Numbered from the stretch's first letter, positions 8,332-17,860 are shown. The stretch is DNA of 64,000 nucleotides from an uncultured Sunxiuqinia sp. (GCF_963678245.1 NZ_OY782767.1:62001-126000); one strand, 5' to 3'. Notes: a model not told the origin generated them from the sequence alone. Made by a program: numbers and translations.

Positions 8332-8357
8332 TTGTGCGTTGAGCACAAGATTTTTTT
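8332..8357 (+). terminator. Terminator after the CYTH gene
   Basis: The hairpin TTGTGC/GCACAA with a five-base loop is followed by GATTTTTTT. The stem is only six base pairs. Confidence 0.6.
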
Positions 8358-8402
8358 ATGTGCGTCGTTTTTAAGAGAAGCCAATATAAACCCTTTTAGT
8401 TT

Positions 8403-10379
8403 ATGAGAAGCAGATTAATACTAGCTGTTACTTTTTTCCTTGTCATTTTTTGTGTCGTTTCTAAGGCCGAAGAATCGCCTATTAGGAACCAGAATAATAC
8501 TTCAATTGATTCGGTTCAAGTCAGCGTTGACTACCTCAATCATTTTTTATATCAGAACAAAGATTGGATCCCAGTCGATAATGAGCTTGGGAAAAGCCTG
8601 AAAGGCTTGGTTCACTTTGCTGAGGATGAAGATATAGATACGATACTGTACAAGCTTGAAAAGTATCGCATGGTAGATGATCCAAGTTTTTTTTATCGAC
8701 CGGTAGATCGTGTTTCCGATTCTTTGGAAGTAGCGGGCTATGTGTCGAAAACGGAATTGGATGAGAAATTGAGTCGTAAGGAACGATCCATTCGGTCAAC
8801 AATCGTAAAAGACGAGATTGCTGTTCCCGAGGAAATTTTTGAAAAACTGGATGAGAAAGTGAATCTGCTGGCAAAGGATGAAGTTGATTTCCTGTTAAGA
8901 GATTCTCTTGTCATTTTACCCGATAGCTTAAAAGGGTTTGATGTAATTCCTGATTCAATTATAAGTAGTCCCGCAGACTTTATGCGCCTGCAAAAAATGG
9001 ATAGTCTGAAACGTATACTGCTCGAAGAAGCCCGTATTCATTACAATAATAATATGCTGAATTTTTATATAGACTCAGTCAGCGATGCTTATCGGACTCA
9101 GTATATTCAGGAATATGTCCAAAAGGAAAAAGCAGATCTGCGTGATTTAATTCGGGCTCAAAACAGGGACGTACTGAGAAAATACAATCAGGCAGTGATG
9201 AAAGCGATCAATGACTCGATCTCAAAAAAGATCGATGTGTTAACCGGTTTTGCTAAAAAAGATTCGGTAAATGTATGGGTGAAAAACAGTGAAGGAGATT
9301 CAACAAGAGTTATCCTTCGCAATAATGCTAATCGTTATACCCGAATGTTTCTAAAAAATGAGCAAAAGGATTCATTGGGTATTCGTATTCATAATAAGGG
9401 TAAAAACTCCATGCAGATTTTTATCGATGATGCGGTGACCCTTAAGCGATTTTCAACTCAACAAACGAAGGCTTTCGATTTTGATCAGTTTGAACCTGAG
9501 AGCAGTCTTCGTTCAATTGATCAACGCTATAAAGTGATAACCCCATGGAGTTTAGGGGGGGATGGGAATTTTGGTTTTTCTCAAACAGCACTGAGTAATT
9601 GGAAAAAGGGTGGGAAGAGTGCTCTTTCTACTTTGTTGGTATTAAAAGGGTTTGCAAATTATTCGTACAAAAGAGTAAAGTGGGAAAACTCGATTGAGCT
9701 TCGAAATGGCTGGATAAAACCCTCGGGAATGATCCAGAAGAATGATGATAAGTTTGAATTTATTTCGCGTTATGGATTAAGTGCATTTAAAAAATGGTAC
9801 TACAGTGCGGAGATCGATTTTCAAACACAGTTGTTTAACGGTTATAAATATCCTGATCGGGACACGAAAATTTCAGCGTTTTTGGCTCCGGCAAAAACGA
9901 TGTTTAAGTTAGGCTTAGATTATAAACCGAACAAAGACTTTTCGTTATTCCTTTCACCGTTTACATCGAAAACTGTTTATGTGAGAGATACTGCTGAGGT
10001 GGATCCAACTAAGTTTGGTATTGATAAAGGAAAGAAACGCTATTGGGTGCCGGGTTTAAATGCCGAGCTCTCGTATAAAACAGATATAACGCCTGATATT
10101 TCTTATCGGATGAAGTATAAAATGTTCATCAATTACAGCTCTCCTTTTTCAAAATTCGATGTTGACTGGGAAAATAATTTCGTAATGAAACTGAACGATT
10201 TTATCAATCTTCGGGCAATGTTGCATTTTGTATACGACGATAATGTGAAATTCAAGGTTGGAGAAAAGGCTGATGGAAGTGACATTCTGGAGCCCAGATG
10301 GCAAATCAAAGAATTTATAACCATTGGCTTTTCCTATAAACTAAATAAACGTATCTTCCGACGAGAAAAAGTAAATTAA
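8403..10379 (+). CDS. DUF3078 outer-membrane protein with a long charged N-terminal half
   Basis: The 658-residue protein has an N-terminal signal peptide (about residues 1-22). Residues 25-360 are rich in Asp, Glu, Lys and Ser and probably largely helical. The C-terminal half is a predicted beta barrel with the DUF3078 signature GGDGNFGFSQTALSNW near 388-403 and alternating aromatic strands to the end. DUF3078 proteins are Bacteroidota outer-membrane proteins of unknown function. The N-terminal half is much longer than in typical members and I recognise no domain in it. It lies four bases before an SRPBCC gene and is probably cotranscribed with it. Confidence 0.75.
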   Translation: MRSRLILAVTFFLVIFCVVSKAEESPIRNQNNTSIDSVQVSVDYLNHFLYQNKDWIPVDNELGKSLKGLVHFAEDEDIDTILYKLEKYRMVDDPSFFYRPVDRVSDSLEVAGYVSKTELDEKLSRKERSIRSTIVKDEIAVPEEIFEKLDEKVNLLAKDEVDFLLRDSLVILPDSLKGFDVIPDSIISSPADFMRLQKMDSLKRILLEEARIHYNNNMLNFYIDSVSDAYRTQYIQEYVQKEKADLRDLIRAQNRDVLRKYNQAVMKAINDSISKKIDVLTGFAKKDSVNVWVKNSEGDSTRVILRNNANRYTRMFLKNEQKDSLGIRIHNKGKNSMQIFIDDAVTLKRFSTQQTKAFDFDQFEPESSLRSIDQRYKVITPWSLGGDGNFGFSQTALSNWKKGGKSALSTLLVLKGFANYSYKRVKWENSIELRNGWIKPSGMIQKNDDKFEFISRYGLSAFKKWYYSAEIDFQTQLFNGYKYPDRDTKISAFLAPAKTMFKLGLDYKPNKDFSLFLSPFTSKTVYVRDTAEVDPTKFGIDKGKKRYWVPGLNAELSYKTDITPDISYRMKYKMFINYSSPFSKFDVDWENNFVMKLNDFINLRAMLHFVYDDNVKFKVGEKADGSDILEPRWQIKEFITIGFSYKLNKRIFRREKVN

Positions 10380-10382
10380 GTG

Positions 10383-10763
10383 ATGAAGGATTATAAAAAA
10401 TATTTTAGATTGGATGCTAGTCCGGCGGATGTGTACAATGCGTTGACTAATAAAACGATGCTTGAGATATGGACCGGTGAGACTGCCGTGATGGAGGAAA
10501 AACCGGATACTGAATTCTCGCTTTGGGAGGGAAGTATAAGTGGTAGAAATTTGGAATTTGAGAAGAACCACAAGCTTGTTCAGGAATGGTATTTTGGCGA
10601 CCAGGATGCTGCATCGATTGTGACTATTAGACTGCATAAGGATGGGGAAGGTACGAGCATGGAAGTTCGTCAAAGTAACATCCCCGATGAAGCGTATGAT
10701 AATATTGTTGAGGGCTGGGAGGAAGATTATTTTGAATCTCTAAATCAGCTGTTTGAGCAATAA
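10383..10763 (+). CDS. SRPBCC/AHSA1-like protein
   Basis: This 126-residue protein has the START/SRPBCC pattern of small AHSA1-like proteins: an N-terminal strand and helix (YFRLDASPADVYNALTNK), a WTG turn, a glycine-rich strand, KLVQEWYFGDQ and a C-terminal helix. These domains form a helix-grip fold that binds hydrophobic ligands or, in some members, Hsp90. ATG 10383 is preferred to a GTG one codon upstream. No ligand can be inferred. It ends a short operon with the DUF3078 gene. Confidence 0.8.
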   Translation: MKDYKKYFRLDASPADVYNALTNKTMLEIWTGETAVMEEKPDTEFSLWEGSISGRNLEFEKNHKLVQEWYFGDQDAASIVTIRLHKDGEGTSMEVRQSNIPDEAYDNIVEGWEEDYFESLNQLFEQ

Positions 10764-10780
10764 AACATTCAAAAATACAG

Positions 10781-10824
10781 AAGAGGGCAGGACATCTTAA
10801 ATTTGAGATATCCTGCCCTTTTTT
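10781..10824 (+). terminator. Terminator after the DUF3078-SRPBCC operon
   Basis: GGGCAGGA/TCCTGCCC (10785-10792, 10811-10818) continues inward as ATCT/AGAT past one C-A mismatch and is followed by six T. It sits between convergent genes. Confidence 0.9.
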
Positions 10825-10957
10825 CCCAAAAGACCGTCTTCTATTTTTTGCCCGAATTGCTCACAAATGCAATGTGTTTGCTATCGGGAGATCAGGAAGA
10901 TATTAAAACATGATATTTAGCGGAGAGCCAGATAAACAAAAAATGGATTGTGGATGA

Positions 10958-12292
10958 CTAAATCATCTCTCGAGCTTTTATTTCTAGATATTTATTAATC
11001 AGATTTACCGACACCCCTTCAGGCGTGGTTAATAGCGACATGATGCCGGCTTGTTTTAGCTCAAGTTCCATTAATTTTTTGTCATACAAAAATTTCCGGG
11101 CAATGGAATGAATGTACACTTCCTCTGCATTGTGTGAGCTTTTGTTGGCAAGCTTATGAATCTCTGTGTTTTCGAAAAATACAACCAGAAGTAGGTGTTG
11201 ACTGGCTACTTTTTTTAGGTAAGGCAGTTGCCGTCTCAGCGACGGAATGCCTTCGAAATTTGTATATAAGATTAAAAGCGAACGTTGCCTTATTTTACTA
11301 GCTATACTTGCATATAGTTTTTCGTATGATGATTCGCTAAAATCAGTTTGCTGGTTATATAGTACGTCCATGATGCACTGTAGGTGACCTGCTCTTCGTT
11401 CAGCTGGCACAAAAGAGTTTATCTTGTTCGAAAAGGAGATTATGCCGGCTTTGTCGTGCTTGATCATTGCCATGTTCGAAATAATCAGGCTGGAATTGAT
11501 TGCGTAGTCTAATAGCGACATTCCTTCGAAAGGCATTTCCATTGATCTACCCATATCCAATATTGAGATAACCTGTTGAGAGCGCTCGTCTTGGTACTGA
11601 TTAACCATTAGTGTATTTCTTCGAGCTGTCGCTTTCCAGTTCACGGTGCGTGAGTCGTCGCTGGGAACGTATCCACGTACCTGATCGAATTCGGAATGCT
11701 GTCCAACTTTTCGGATCCGTTTTATTCCGAATTCCTGTAATCGGTTCGAAATGCCTACCAATTCGAATTTTCGCATGCTGATGAAGGAGGGATAAACAGG
11801 AATGTTTTGAGCATTATTTGCTTTGATCCGACGGATGACAATTCCTAAAATGCTTGATAAATAGATATTTGATTGTCCGAACTTGTACTCGCCACGGGTT
11901 ACGGGTTTTAAGGTGTAGTCAAAAACCTTTTCCTCTCCGGAGTCAAGTTGTTGCGAAATACTAAAATTACGTTTCTGAAATTCAATGGGAAGCTCTTCAA
12001 CCAGTTCGATGTATATTTTAAACGGAAAATTATTTTGCACGCGAAAGGAAATCGGATTTTCGTCTCCAAGCGAAAGGCGTTCCGGTGTTTTTCGCTTAAT
12101 GCGAATACCTTGCTTATTTAGAAAAAGCCAAGTTAAATCGCTAACTGCTAAAGTAACTAAGGCGATGGCTGCTATTTGGGCTGTGAAAAATAACCATTGA
12201 AACGAATATCCTAGTGCAAACAGAAGAACGATAGCTATGATACCAATAAAAAATCGGTTTGAAAGATATATTTGGTTGAGAATTTTTAGCAT
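10958..12292 (-). CDS. DUF58 protein of the MoxR cluster
   Basis: The 444-residue protein has two N-terminal membrane segments (about 12-50), a periplasmic-like beta region, and the DUF58 core FDQVRGYVPSDDSRTVNWK near residues 203-221. A von Willebrand A-like domain follows, with ILDMGRSM resembling the DxSxS metal site but lacking its second Ser. DUF58 proteins occur with MoxR ATPases and are thought to act with them on assembly or activation of exported or membrane complexes; the substrate is unknown. It follows the MoxR gene by seven bases. Confidence 0.88.
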   Translation of the reverse strand: MLKILNQIYLSNRFFIGIIAIVLLFALGYSFQWLFFTAQIAAIALVTLAVSDLTWLFLNKQGIRIKRKTPERLSLGDENPISFRVQNNFPFKIYIELVEELPIEFQKRNFSISQQLDSGEEKVFDYTLKPVTRGEYKFGQSNIYLSSILGIVIRRIKANNAQNIPVYPSFISMRKFELVGISNRLQEFGIKRIRKVGQHSEFDQVRGYVPSDDSRTVNWKATARRNTLMVNQYQDERSQQVISILDMGRSMEMPFEGMSLLDYAINSSLIISNMAMIKHDKAGIISFSNKINSFVPAERRAGHLQCIMDVLYNQQTDFSESSYEKLYASIASKIRQRSLLILYTNFEGIPSLRRQLPYLKKVASQHLLLVVFFENTEIHKLANKSSHNAEEVYIHSIARKFLYDKKLMELELKQAGIMSLLTTPEGVSVNLINKYLEIKAREMI

Positions 12293-12299
12293 AGTTCGT

Positions 12300-13280
12300 T
12301 TAACGTGGTACTTCGATACCTTGAATAAGCATATTGATCATATCTTCAGGGCGGATGCCTTCCATTTCCTTTTCAGGTGAAAGAATGATCCGGTGACAAA
12401 GAACAGGGTTTGTGATTTCTTTGATGTCGCTTGGTGTGACAAAGTCGCGTCCGGCGATAGCGGCTACAGCTTTGGCAGCATTCATAATATGAATAGATGC
12501 TCTCGGAGATGCTCCAAGGTATATATCACGATGATTACGGGTAGTGGAAACAATATGGGCGATGTACTTTTTCAGACCGGGTTCAATGGTAATATTAACA
12601 ATTTGTTTTTGAAGAGCAAGCAGCTCGCTGGCTTGCAATACCGGTGTAACTGCGTCTGCGTGTAGTTCATTTTTACCGTTGTCATGTCTGTCGAGTATTT
12701 GTTCTTCCTCTTCAACTGACGGATAGGCGACATTTATTTTAAATAGAAATCTGTCTAGTTGTGCTTCGGGAAGTCGGTAAGTTCCTTCGTGTTCTATCGG
12801 GTTTTGAGTTGCAAATACTAAAAATGGTGGTTGTAGTTGGTAAGTTGTTCCATCAATCGATATTTGACGTTCTTCCATTACTTCGAAAAGTGCCGATTGT
12901 GTCTTTGCAGGAGCACGGTTAATCTCATCGATTAAAACAAGATTTGAAAAGATAGGCCCTTTTTTAAACTGGAATTCTTCTTTCCCCATGTTGTAAATTG
13001 ATGTTCCAATAACATCCGATGGCATGAGGTCGGGAGTGAACTGGATGCGAGAAAAATCAGCATTGATAGACTTGGCGAGCAATTTGGCTACCAGAGTTTT
13101 TGCGATGCCCGGAACACCTTCGATCAACGTGTGTCCATTGGTTAAAATAGCAATGAGTAGTAGGTCGATCATCTCTTCTTGTCCTACAATTACTTTGGCT
13201 AGTTCTGTTTTTATTCTTCGAACTGCTTGCTCTAAGTTCGATAAATCAGTTCGTGTTTCAAATAGCTGATTGTCTTCCAT
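12300..13280 (-). CDS. MoxR family AAA+ ATPase
   Basis: This 326-residue MoxR/RavA-type ATPase has a Walker A GVPGIAKT at residues 55-62, Walker B LVLIDEINRAP, the sensor 1 region ATQNPIEHEGT and an arginine-finger region PEAQLDRF. MoxR ATPases act as chaperones for maturation of protein complexes, often together with DUF58/VWA partners, as here. It sits between DUF4350 and DUF58 genes in a six-gene minus-strand operon with spacings of about ten bases or small overlaps. Confidence 0.95.
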   Translation of the reverse strand: MEDNQLFETRTDLSNLEQAVRRIKTELAKVIVGQEEMIDLLLIAILTNGHTLIEGVPGIAKTLVAKLLAKSINADFSRIQFTPDLMPSDVIGTSIYNMGKEEFQFKKGPIFSNLVLIDEINRAPAKTQSALFEVMEERQISIDGTTYQLQPPFLVFATQNPIEHEGTYRLPEAQLDRFLFKINVAYPSVEEEEQILDRHDNGKNELHADAVTPVLQASELLALQKQIVNITIEPGLKKYIAHIVSTTRNHRDIYLGASPRASIHIMNAAKAVAAIAGRDFVTPSDIKEITNPVLCHRIILSPEKEMEGIRPEDMINMLIQGIEVPR

Positions 13281-13291
13281 ATCGTTCTTGT

Positions 13292-14479
13292 TTAGATTTC
13301 TGTTTGTATAGATTTACTGCTTTGGCTGTAAAAAATTTCTACAAGCTTGTTGAATTGGATTAGTTCGCTTTCATAAACCTGTTCTTTGTCTGCGAGTATT
13401 TTATAACGCGTGAAAATACGACTGACGATTTTTTCGTTAACTCCCGATTTCAGAGCCAGCTTTTTGTAACATGTTGGCGAAAAGTCAATTCGAATAAAAT
13501 AGTTGGAATTAACATTTTCAGAAAAAGCAGCAAATATTTTTTTGACAAGATCTTTGTGATTTTTTTGATTAAAATAAAGAAGCCCAATGGTTTGTACAAA
13601 ATCCCTCGAGAGATTTGTTTTAGGAGGGAGAATTGGTATTGCCCGTTGTCGCCGTCTGATGTTGGTGAGTATGTATAAGGCCAGCCCAATGACAAATGTC
13701 CAATATGCCGCGCGAAGTGCTTTTATTGAGAGAATAATTTTTAGTGGCGACTGACTCTTTTTATGAAAGGGCTTATAATATTCATCCCATACCAGGTGTG
13801 TAATGTGTCGAGGAAGCTGCCCAAGTACTTCTTCCAGATAATGGTGATTGTTGTACAATACGTGATAATTTGTAAATACCAAAGGTTGTGTGTGAACAAA
13901 GAAAGAACCTTTGCCGTAAGGAACTTGTATGTAGTTAATATGTTCGTTACCTTTCCCTAGCGTAATTGCTTCAGAACTTTCTGGCAGCTCTATCCAGCTG
14001 GACTGGATAAGCTTGTTGAAATGATAATCTTTATTCCACTCAGTTTGGTTTCCGGTTTGAAGCACAGTAGTTGAATCAAGTACGTTTGCGTAATTTCTTT
14101 TGATTGTAATTTTTAATGAGTCTGTTAGTGCCGTAGATATACCTTCGCCAGCAATTAAAATATTTGATCCGCTTGCAGCTTTCCGAAATAGAATATCCAG
14201 ATCAAGGGAGTCAGGTTTGAAATGGTTTGTTATTATAAGTAGGTTGCATCTGTTTGTATCGTTTTTATTTTCGAAAAAGCTACTACCGGAAATTTTTATG
14301 ATTGATTTGGGAAATAAATCTTCGAGCGAATTGCGTAAAACGTACGTTCCAAAAGGTACCTTATCATTGCCCGAGTATGTCGGAATCCAGTTCGTGTTGC
14401 GGGGAGCTATTGTTTGCAAATAAATAAGTATTCCAAATAAAATGCTGGTACCGATGATGTATTTGAGTTTATTATTCAT
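13292..14479 (-). CDS. DUF4350 membrane protein
   Basis: The 395-residue protein has an N-terminal membrane segment (about 6-22), a globular extracytoplasmic region with a GATase/ThuA-like strand pattern (NLLIITNHFKPD, NILIAGEG), a second membrane segment near 263-281 and a basic C-terminal cytoplasmic tail. DUF4350 proteins are standard members of Bacteroidota MoxR/DUF58/DUF4129 clusters; no activity is known. The start overlaps the end of the DUF4129 gene by eight bases. Confidence 0.75.
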   Translation of the reverse strand: MNNKLKYIIGTSILFGILIYLQTIAPRNTNWIPTYSGNDKVPFGTYVLRNSLEDLFPKSIIKISGSSFFENKNDTNRCNLLIITNHFKPDSLDLDILFRKAASGSNILIAGEGISTALTDSLKITIKRNYANVLDSTTVLQTGNQTEWNKDYHFNKLIQSSWIELPESSEAITLGKGNEHINYIQVPYGKGSFFVHTQPLVFTNYHVLYNNHHYLEEVLGQLPRHITHLVWDEYYKPFHKKSQSPLKIILSIKALRAAYWTFVIGLALYILTNIRRRQRAIPILPPKTNLSRDFVQTIGLLYFNQKNHKDLVKKIFAAFSENVNSNYFIRIDFSPTCYKKLALKSGVNEKIVSRIFTRYKILADKEQVYESELIQFNKLVEIFYSQSSKSIQTEI

Positions 14480-15188
14480 CCATACTCCTTTTCTTTATGG
14501 ATGTAATCAGATTCTGGAATCCTTTATTTATTCGTTCATATTGCTCAGTTGTGAGTTCAAAACTTCCGTACCATACATAGTCGAAAATAACTGTTTGCAA
14601 TTTAAATTGGCTGCGAACAGAGGGAGATTCAATTTCCTTAAGATAGTCTCTGTTGGTTTTATCTTTATGCCAATGGATGAATTCGTTTTTGTTCAGCTCT
14701 TGCAAAATATGAAGATAATGATAACGTACACTTAGCCGTAAATTCCCTTCTTGCATTGCTTTGTTTGCAAGTTTTTGCAAATTTACCTGGTTTATTTCCT
14801 GATCAGGAAGAATTGTTTTGCCAATGTTGTTTTTACTGTCTTTGCCAATAAACCACTGAAATTGTCCTTCGAAAAGTTTAACAACAACGAAAAGAAGAAT
14901 TGCCAGGAGAATTAGCGACCGGATGTAAGGAGCAGCTCCTTTGTCACTGAATAACTTATTGGCTACTTGATGCAGGAAGTGTTGGATTTTATTACTAATC
15001 GTATTTTTTCGGTAGTGGTTAATGCCATAGTGAAAATTCCTGTCCTGCCGAAAATCTTCAATTTTAGTCTCTGCAAAGTGCCTTCCTGTTAATTGATTCT
15101 GCTTTGTTGGACTTGCATGTTGATTGAATGGGAGTAAACCGAAAAGCAGCAGAAAAAAATATAATATGTGCTTACGAGAATCAGGCAT
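14472..15188 (-). CDS. DUF4129 domain protein
   Basis: From ATG 15188 this gives about 238 residues with an N-terminal signal or anchor (HILYFFLLLFGLLPF), a second hydrophobic segment (SLILLAILLFVVVKLF) and a C-terminal soluble helical domain with VRYHYLHILQELNK and DYVWYGSFELTTEQY, typical of DUF4129. The domain is often linked to transglutaminase-like and MoxR systems. ATG 15188 is chosen over an upstream in-frame ATG because it gives the signal-like N-terminus and overlaps the preceding stop by eight bases. Confidence 0.75.
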   Translation of the reverse strand: MPDSRKHILYFFLLLFGLLPFNQHASPTKQNQLTGRHFAETKIEDFRQDRNFHYGINHYRKNTISNKIQHFLHQVANKLFSDKGAAPYIRSLILLAILLFVVVKLFEGQFQWFIGKDSKNNIGKTILPDQEINQVNLQKLANKAMQEGNLRLSVRYHYLHILQELNKNEFIHWHKDKTNRDYLKEIESPSVRSQFKLQTVIFDYVWYGSFELTTEQYERINKGFQNLITSIKKRSMDE

Positions 15189-16041
15189 TCTCCTCGGTAA
15201 GTTTGTCAATTTTTTCTTGTAATGTTGGACGCTCTTTTTCTTCAACTAAACTAAAATACTGAACGCTAATAAAAATGAAGGCCAGTGTAAAAGCGAGTGT
15301 TTGAATTGTTGAAATAACGGTTGACATGACTATATAGCCAGAAGAGAATAGTTGAGGCTGACTTTGTGCTTGTGCTGCATGAAACGATTTTACTGCGACT
15401 GAAGCAATTAACGGGATCGATAAAATAACACTAAATATATAAATGATGAGTCCTGCAATAATCAGAATACCAAATGTTTTCCACCAGTTGTTTTTTATGA
15501 GTTCAAAACTGCGATTTAACGCTTTGCCTAAGCTTTTATTTTCAAAAACAATGATTGGTGCTACCAAGGCAAAAACAACACCTAAATATATACCGGGGAC
15601 GATAAGCATTATGGTTGCGACGATTGTGAAAACTCCCACTACAATATTGGCGATTAAAAGTTTGCCTCCTGTTTTTAGTAGGGTTGGTTTTATTTCGCTA
15701 AGTTCAAAATCACCTTTTTTAGATATATAAAGATTGATAAATGAAAGTACTACCGTAGATAAAACCGTAAAATTTAATAGTTGCAAAGTATAACTAGAGG
15801 CCATTTGGGACCACGAGTAGTTTTGAAACATGTTAGCTCCGGGTTGAATTCCTTTTTGCATAGTGTTCATCATCGAACTTTGGATGAACACAAGTAGAAT
15901 TCCGGTTAAAATTAAAAAGGGCAAGACGTAAATTAGTAGCGCTTTTCCTAATCTTTTATATTCCGCTTTTATAAAGTCGAATGAGTGGTTCATAACTGTA
16001 CCAAAGTCTCTTGTTTGTCTAAATCGAAATACTTTGTTCAT
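15181..16041 (-). CDS. Multi-pass membrane protein of the MoxR cluster
   Basis: The 286-residue protein has about six hydrophobic segments (near 35-55, 85-105, 125-150, 150-168, 190-215 and 245-270) and a repeated amphipathic motif such as LGKALNRSFELIKNNWWK. This resembles the glycerophosphodiesterase-type membrane domain family, but no catalytic domain is present. The last codons overlap the DUF4129 start and its own start overlaps the SpoIIM stop, so it is tightly coupled to the operon. Function unknown. Confidence 0.65.
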   Translation of the reverse strand: MNKVFRFRQTRDFGTVMNHSFDFIKAEYKRLGKALLIYVLPFLILTGILLVFIQSSMMNTMQKGIQPGANMFQNYSWSQMASSYTLQLLNFTVLSTVVLSFINLYISKKGDFELSEIKPTLLKTGGKLLIANIVVGVFTIVATIMLIVPGIYLGVVFALVAPIIVFENKSLGKALNRSFELIKNNWWKTFGILIIAGLIIYIFSVILSIPLIASVAVKSFHAAQAQSQPQLFSSGYIVMSTVISTIQTLAFTLAFIFISVQYFSLVEEKERPTLQEKIDKLTEENA

Positions 16042-17000
16042 GATTTGTTAAGTTTTTTAGATAAGTATTTTGGGTATAGAAAGAAATACCAGATAATGAA
16101 TGCCAATGACAGTCCAATTATTGCCAGGCGAAAGATATTATGCAATTCTGTATGTCGGGTAACAAAGCCCTCGAAAAAGCCGGCAACAATAAACAACGGA
16201 ATGACTCCCGATACTATTTTAAGTCCAACAACAGCTCCTTTTTGGAAAGAAACAGTTCGCTTATAGGTTCCCGGAAATAGAATGCTATTTCCAATAGCCA
16301 TACCGGCAGCGCCAGCCATGATGATTGAAAATATCTCCAGCGTGCCGTGTATAAATATGGTTAGAAATGATTCTCCTAATAGTCCGTATTGGTAAAAGAA
16401 ATATTGGAAACAGCCTAGCATGATCCCATTTTTAAACAGTACGAATCCTGAACCAAAGGAAAGAAGGACACCGGCAACAAAAGCCATAAAGGCAACCCTT
16501 ATATTATTTATGGTAATTCCCAAAAACATATTCACTTCGTTGGCTTGCTTATACACCCCCATCGGATCTCCTTTTTCAATGTTTTCAAGTGTCATGTTTA
16601 CGTAATGGTCCCCCAGGATTACTCTTGGAAAATTGGAGTCGATAGAGGTGGATAAAACTCCAATAGCACTACTTATTAGAAAAATAGTTAGTGCGTACCA
16701 AAAATACTTCCTGTTGTTCCACAAAAGTAAAGGATATTCGGTCTTCCAAAATTGTTTGAAACGCTCTTTCTTTATTTTTTTATTCCGGTATATTTTCTGG
16801 TGAATCTGAATTGTAAGATTATTCAGGTAGTAAACTGTTTCACTTTGAGGATAAAAGGTATTGGCGTATGAAAAGTCATCATTTAATTCAACATACAGTT
16901 CATATAGCTCGTCTGACTGCATATTGATGTTGTTACTTAGTAAGTCTTCGACTTTTCTCCATCGATCGGAATTTCGTTTTATGAAAACGATTTCTTTCAT
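16038..17000 (-). CDS. SpoIIM-family (stage II sporulation protein M-like) membrane protein
   Basis: From ATG 17000 the product is 320 residues. Residues 1-95 are soluble and charged; the rest has five or six membrane segments with the SpoIIM-like pattern NNIRVAFMAFVAGVLLSFGSG and FIHGTLEIFSIIMAGAAG. The organism group does not sporulate; SpoIIM homologues in Bacteroidota sit beside MoxR and RDD genes and have no established role. The 38 codons upstream of ATG 17000 look non-coding, so the later start is used. It is the first gene of the operon and is divergent from the RDD gene. Confidence 0.85.
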   Translation of the reverse strand: MKEIVFIKRNSDRWRKVEDLLSNNINMQSDELYELYVELNDDFSYANTFYPQSETVYYLNNLTIQIHQKIYRNKKIKKERFKQFWKTEYPLLLWNNRKYFWYALTIFLISSAIGVLSTSIDSNFPRVILGDHYVNMTLENIEKGDPMGVYKQANEVNMFLGITINNIRVAFMAFVAGVLLSFGSGFVLFKNGIMLGCFQYFFYQYGLLGESFLTIFIHGTLEIFSIIMAGAAGMAIGNSILFPGTYKRTVSFQKGAVVGLKIVSGVIPLFIVAGFFEGFVTRHTELHNIFRLAIIGLSLAFIIWYFFLYPKYLSKKLNKS

Positions 17001-17069
17001 TTTTTTTATGGGAGCGGAACAGGGTTTGGTTTTTGTGTTTTGTTTTATTCTTATAAAAAAAGAATATGT

Positions 17070-17077
17070 TACTTTTG
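17070..17077 (+). promoter_or_regulatory. -7 promoter element of the RDD gene
   Basis: TACTTTTG matches TAnnTTTG about 50 bases before the RDD start. The expected -33 region reads TTTT rather than TTTG. Confidence 0.4.
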
Positions 17078-17127
17078 GGTTTAAAAGTAGTAAAATATTC
17101 TTTTTGAGCGACAAAAAAAGAAATCAA

Positions 17128-17850
17128 ATGTTTAATATGACAGACATTAAAATTCGTACAGCACAGAATACAATCCTTTTACAAAACAAAGCTAGCTTGG
17201 GAGAACGGATGATTGCTACTTTTATTGATCTGTTGATTATGGCGACATATGCTATTTGGGTTTCTTTCGTGATAGAGGCAATGTCGCTGGGAGGACCTTT
17301 CTGGCTTTTGTTTTTATTGCCGCTCTATTTTTATTCTTTTGTTCAGGAGTTGTTATTTCATGGACAAACGGCTGGAAAAAAAATGATGAAGTTGAAGGTC
17401 GTTCACAGTGAAGGTCGGAATGTTTCCTTTACCTCTTACTTATTACGGTGGCTGTTACGAATTGTGGATATCTGGATGCTCTTCGGAAGTATTGGCACCT
17501 TGTCAATTATTTTGAGTAAAAAGGGGCAACGGGTTGGTGATATAGCAGCAAATACGATTGTTATTTCTAATAGAAATATTTCAAAATTAAATGACTTTCG
17601 AAATCTAGGAAAAAAGGGCGAGAATGTAGCTGTCGTATATAGTCAGGCGAGCTTACTTGGTGATAGCGATGTCGAGTTAATTCGAGAGGTTTTAGCGTAT
17701 GGAAAAGAGAATGGGTACTATGGTAAGGCCGGTAAAATGGTGGCGCAGACCAGTAGTCTTATGAAGAGGAGGTTGGCTATCGAAACAGATATGAAGCCTG
17801 TTCAGTTTTTACAACAGTTGCTCGATGATTACTATGTTTTGTATCGATAG
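17128..17850 (+). CDS. RDD family membrane protein
   Basis: This 240-residue protein has the RDD pattern: ASLGERMIATFIDLLI with the Arg/Asp pair at the first membrane segment, FHGQTAGKKMMKLKV, and SKKGQRVGDIAANT before a cytoplasmic tail of about 90 residues. RDD proteins are small membrane proteins; some export compatible solutes or Na+, but most are uncharacterised. ATG 17128 is used; an ATG three codons later is also possible. The much longer open frame upstream overlaps the divergent SpoIIM gene and is not coding. Divergence from the SpoIIM-MoxR operon suggests a shared function. Confidence 0.85.
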   Translation: MFNMTDIKIRTAQNTILLQNKASLGERMIATFIDLLIMATYAIWVSFVIEAMSLGGPFWLLFLLPLYFYSFVQELLFHGQTAGKKMMKLKVVHSEGRNVSFTSYLLRWLLRIVDIWMLFGSIGTLSIILSKKGQRVGDIAANTIVISNRNISKLNDFRNLGKKGENVAVVYSQASLLGDSDVELIREVLAYGKENGYYGKAGKMVAQTSSLMKRRLAIETDMKPVQFLQQLLDDYYVLYR

Positions 17851-17860
17851 CTGTCAATGA

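Noticed and set aside
16861-17127. A long N-terminal extension of the RDD protein
   Set aside because: It overlaps the divergent SpoIIM coding region and the likely promoter and has no family match; ATG 17128 gives the normal N-terminus.
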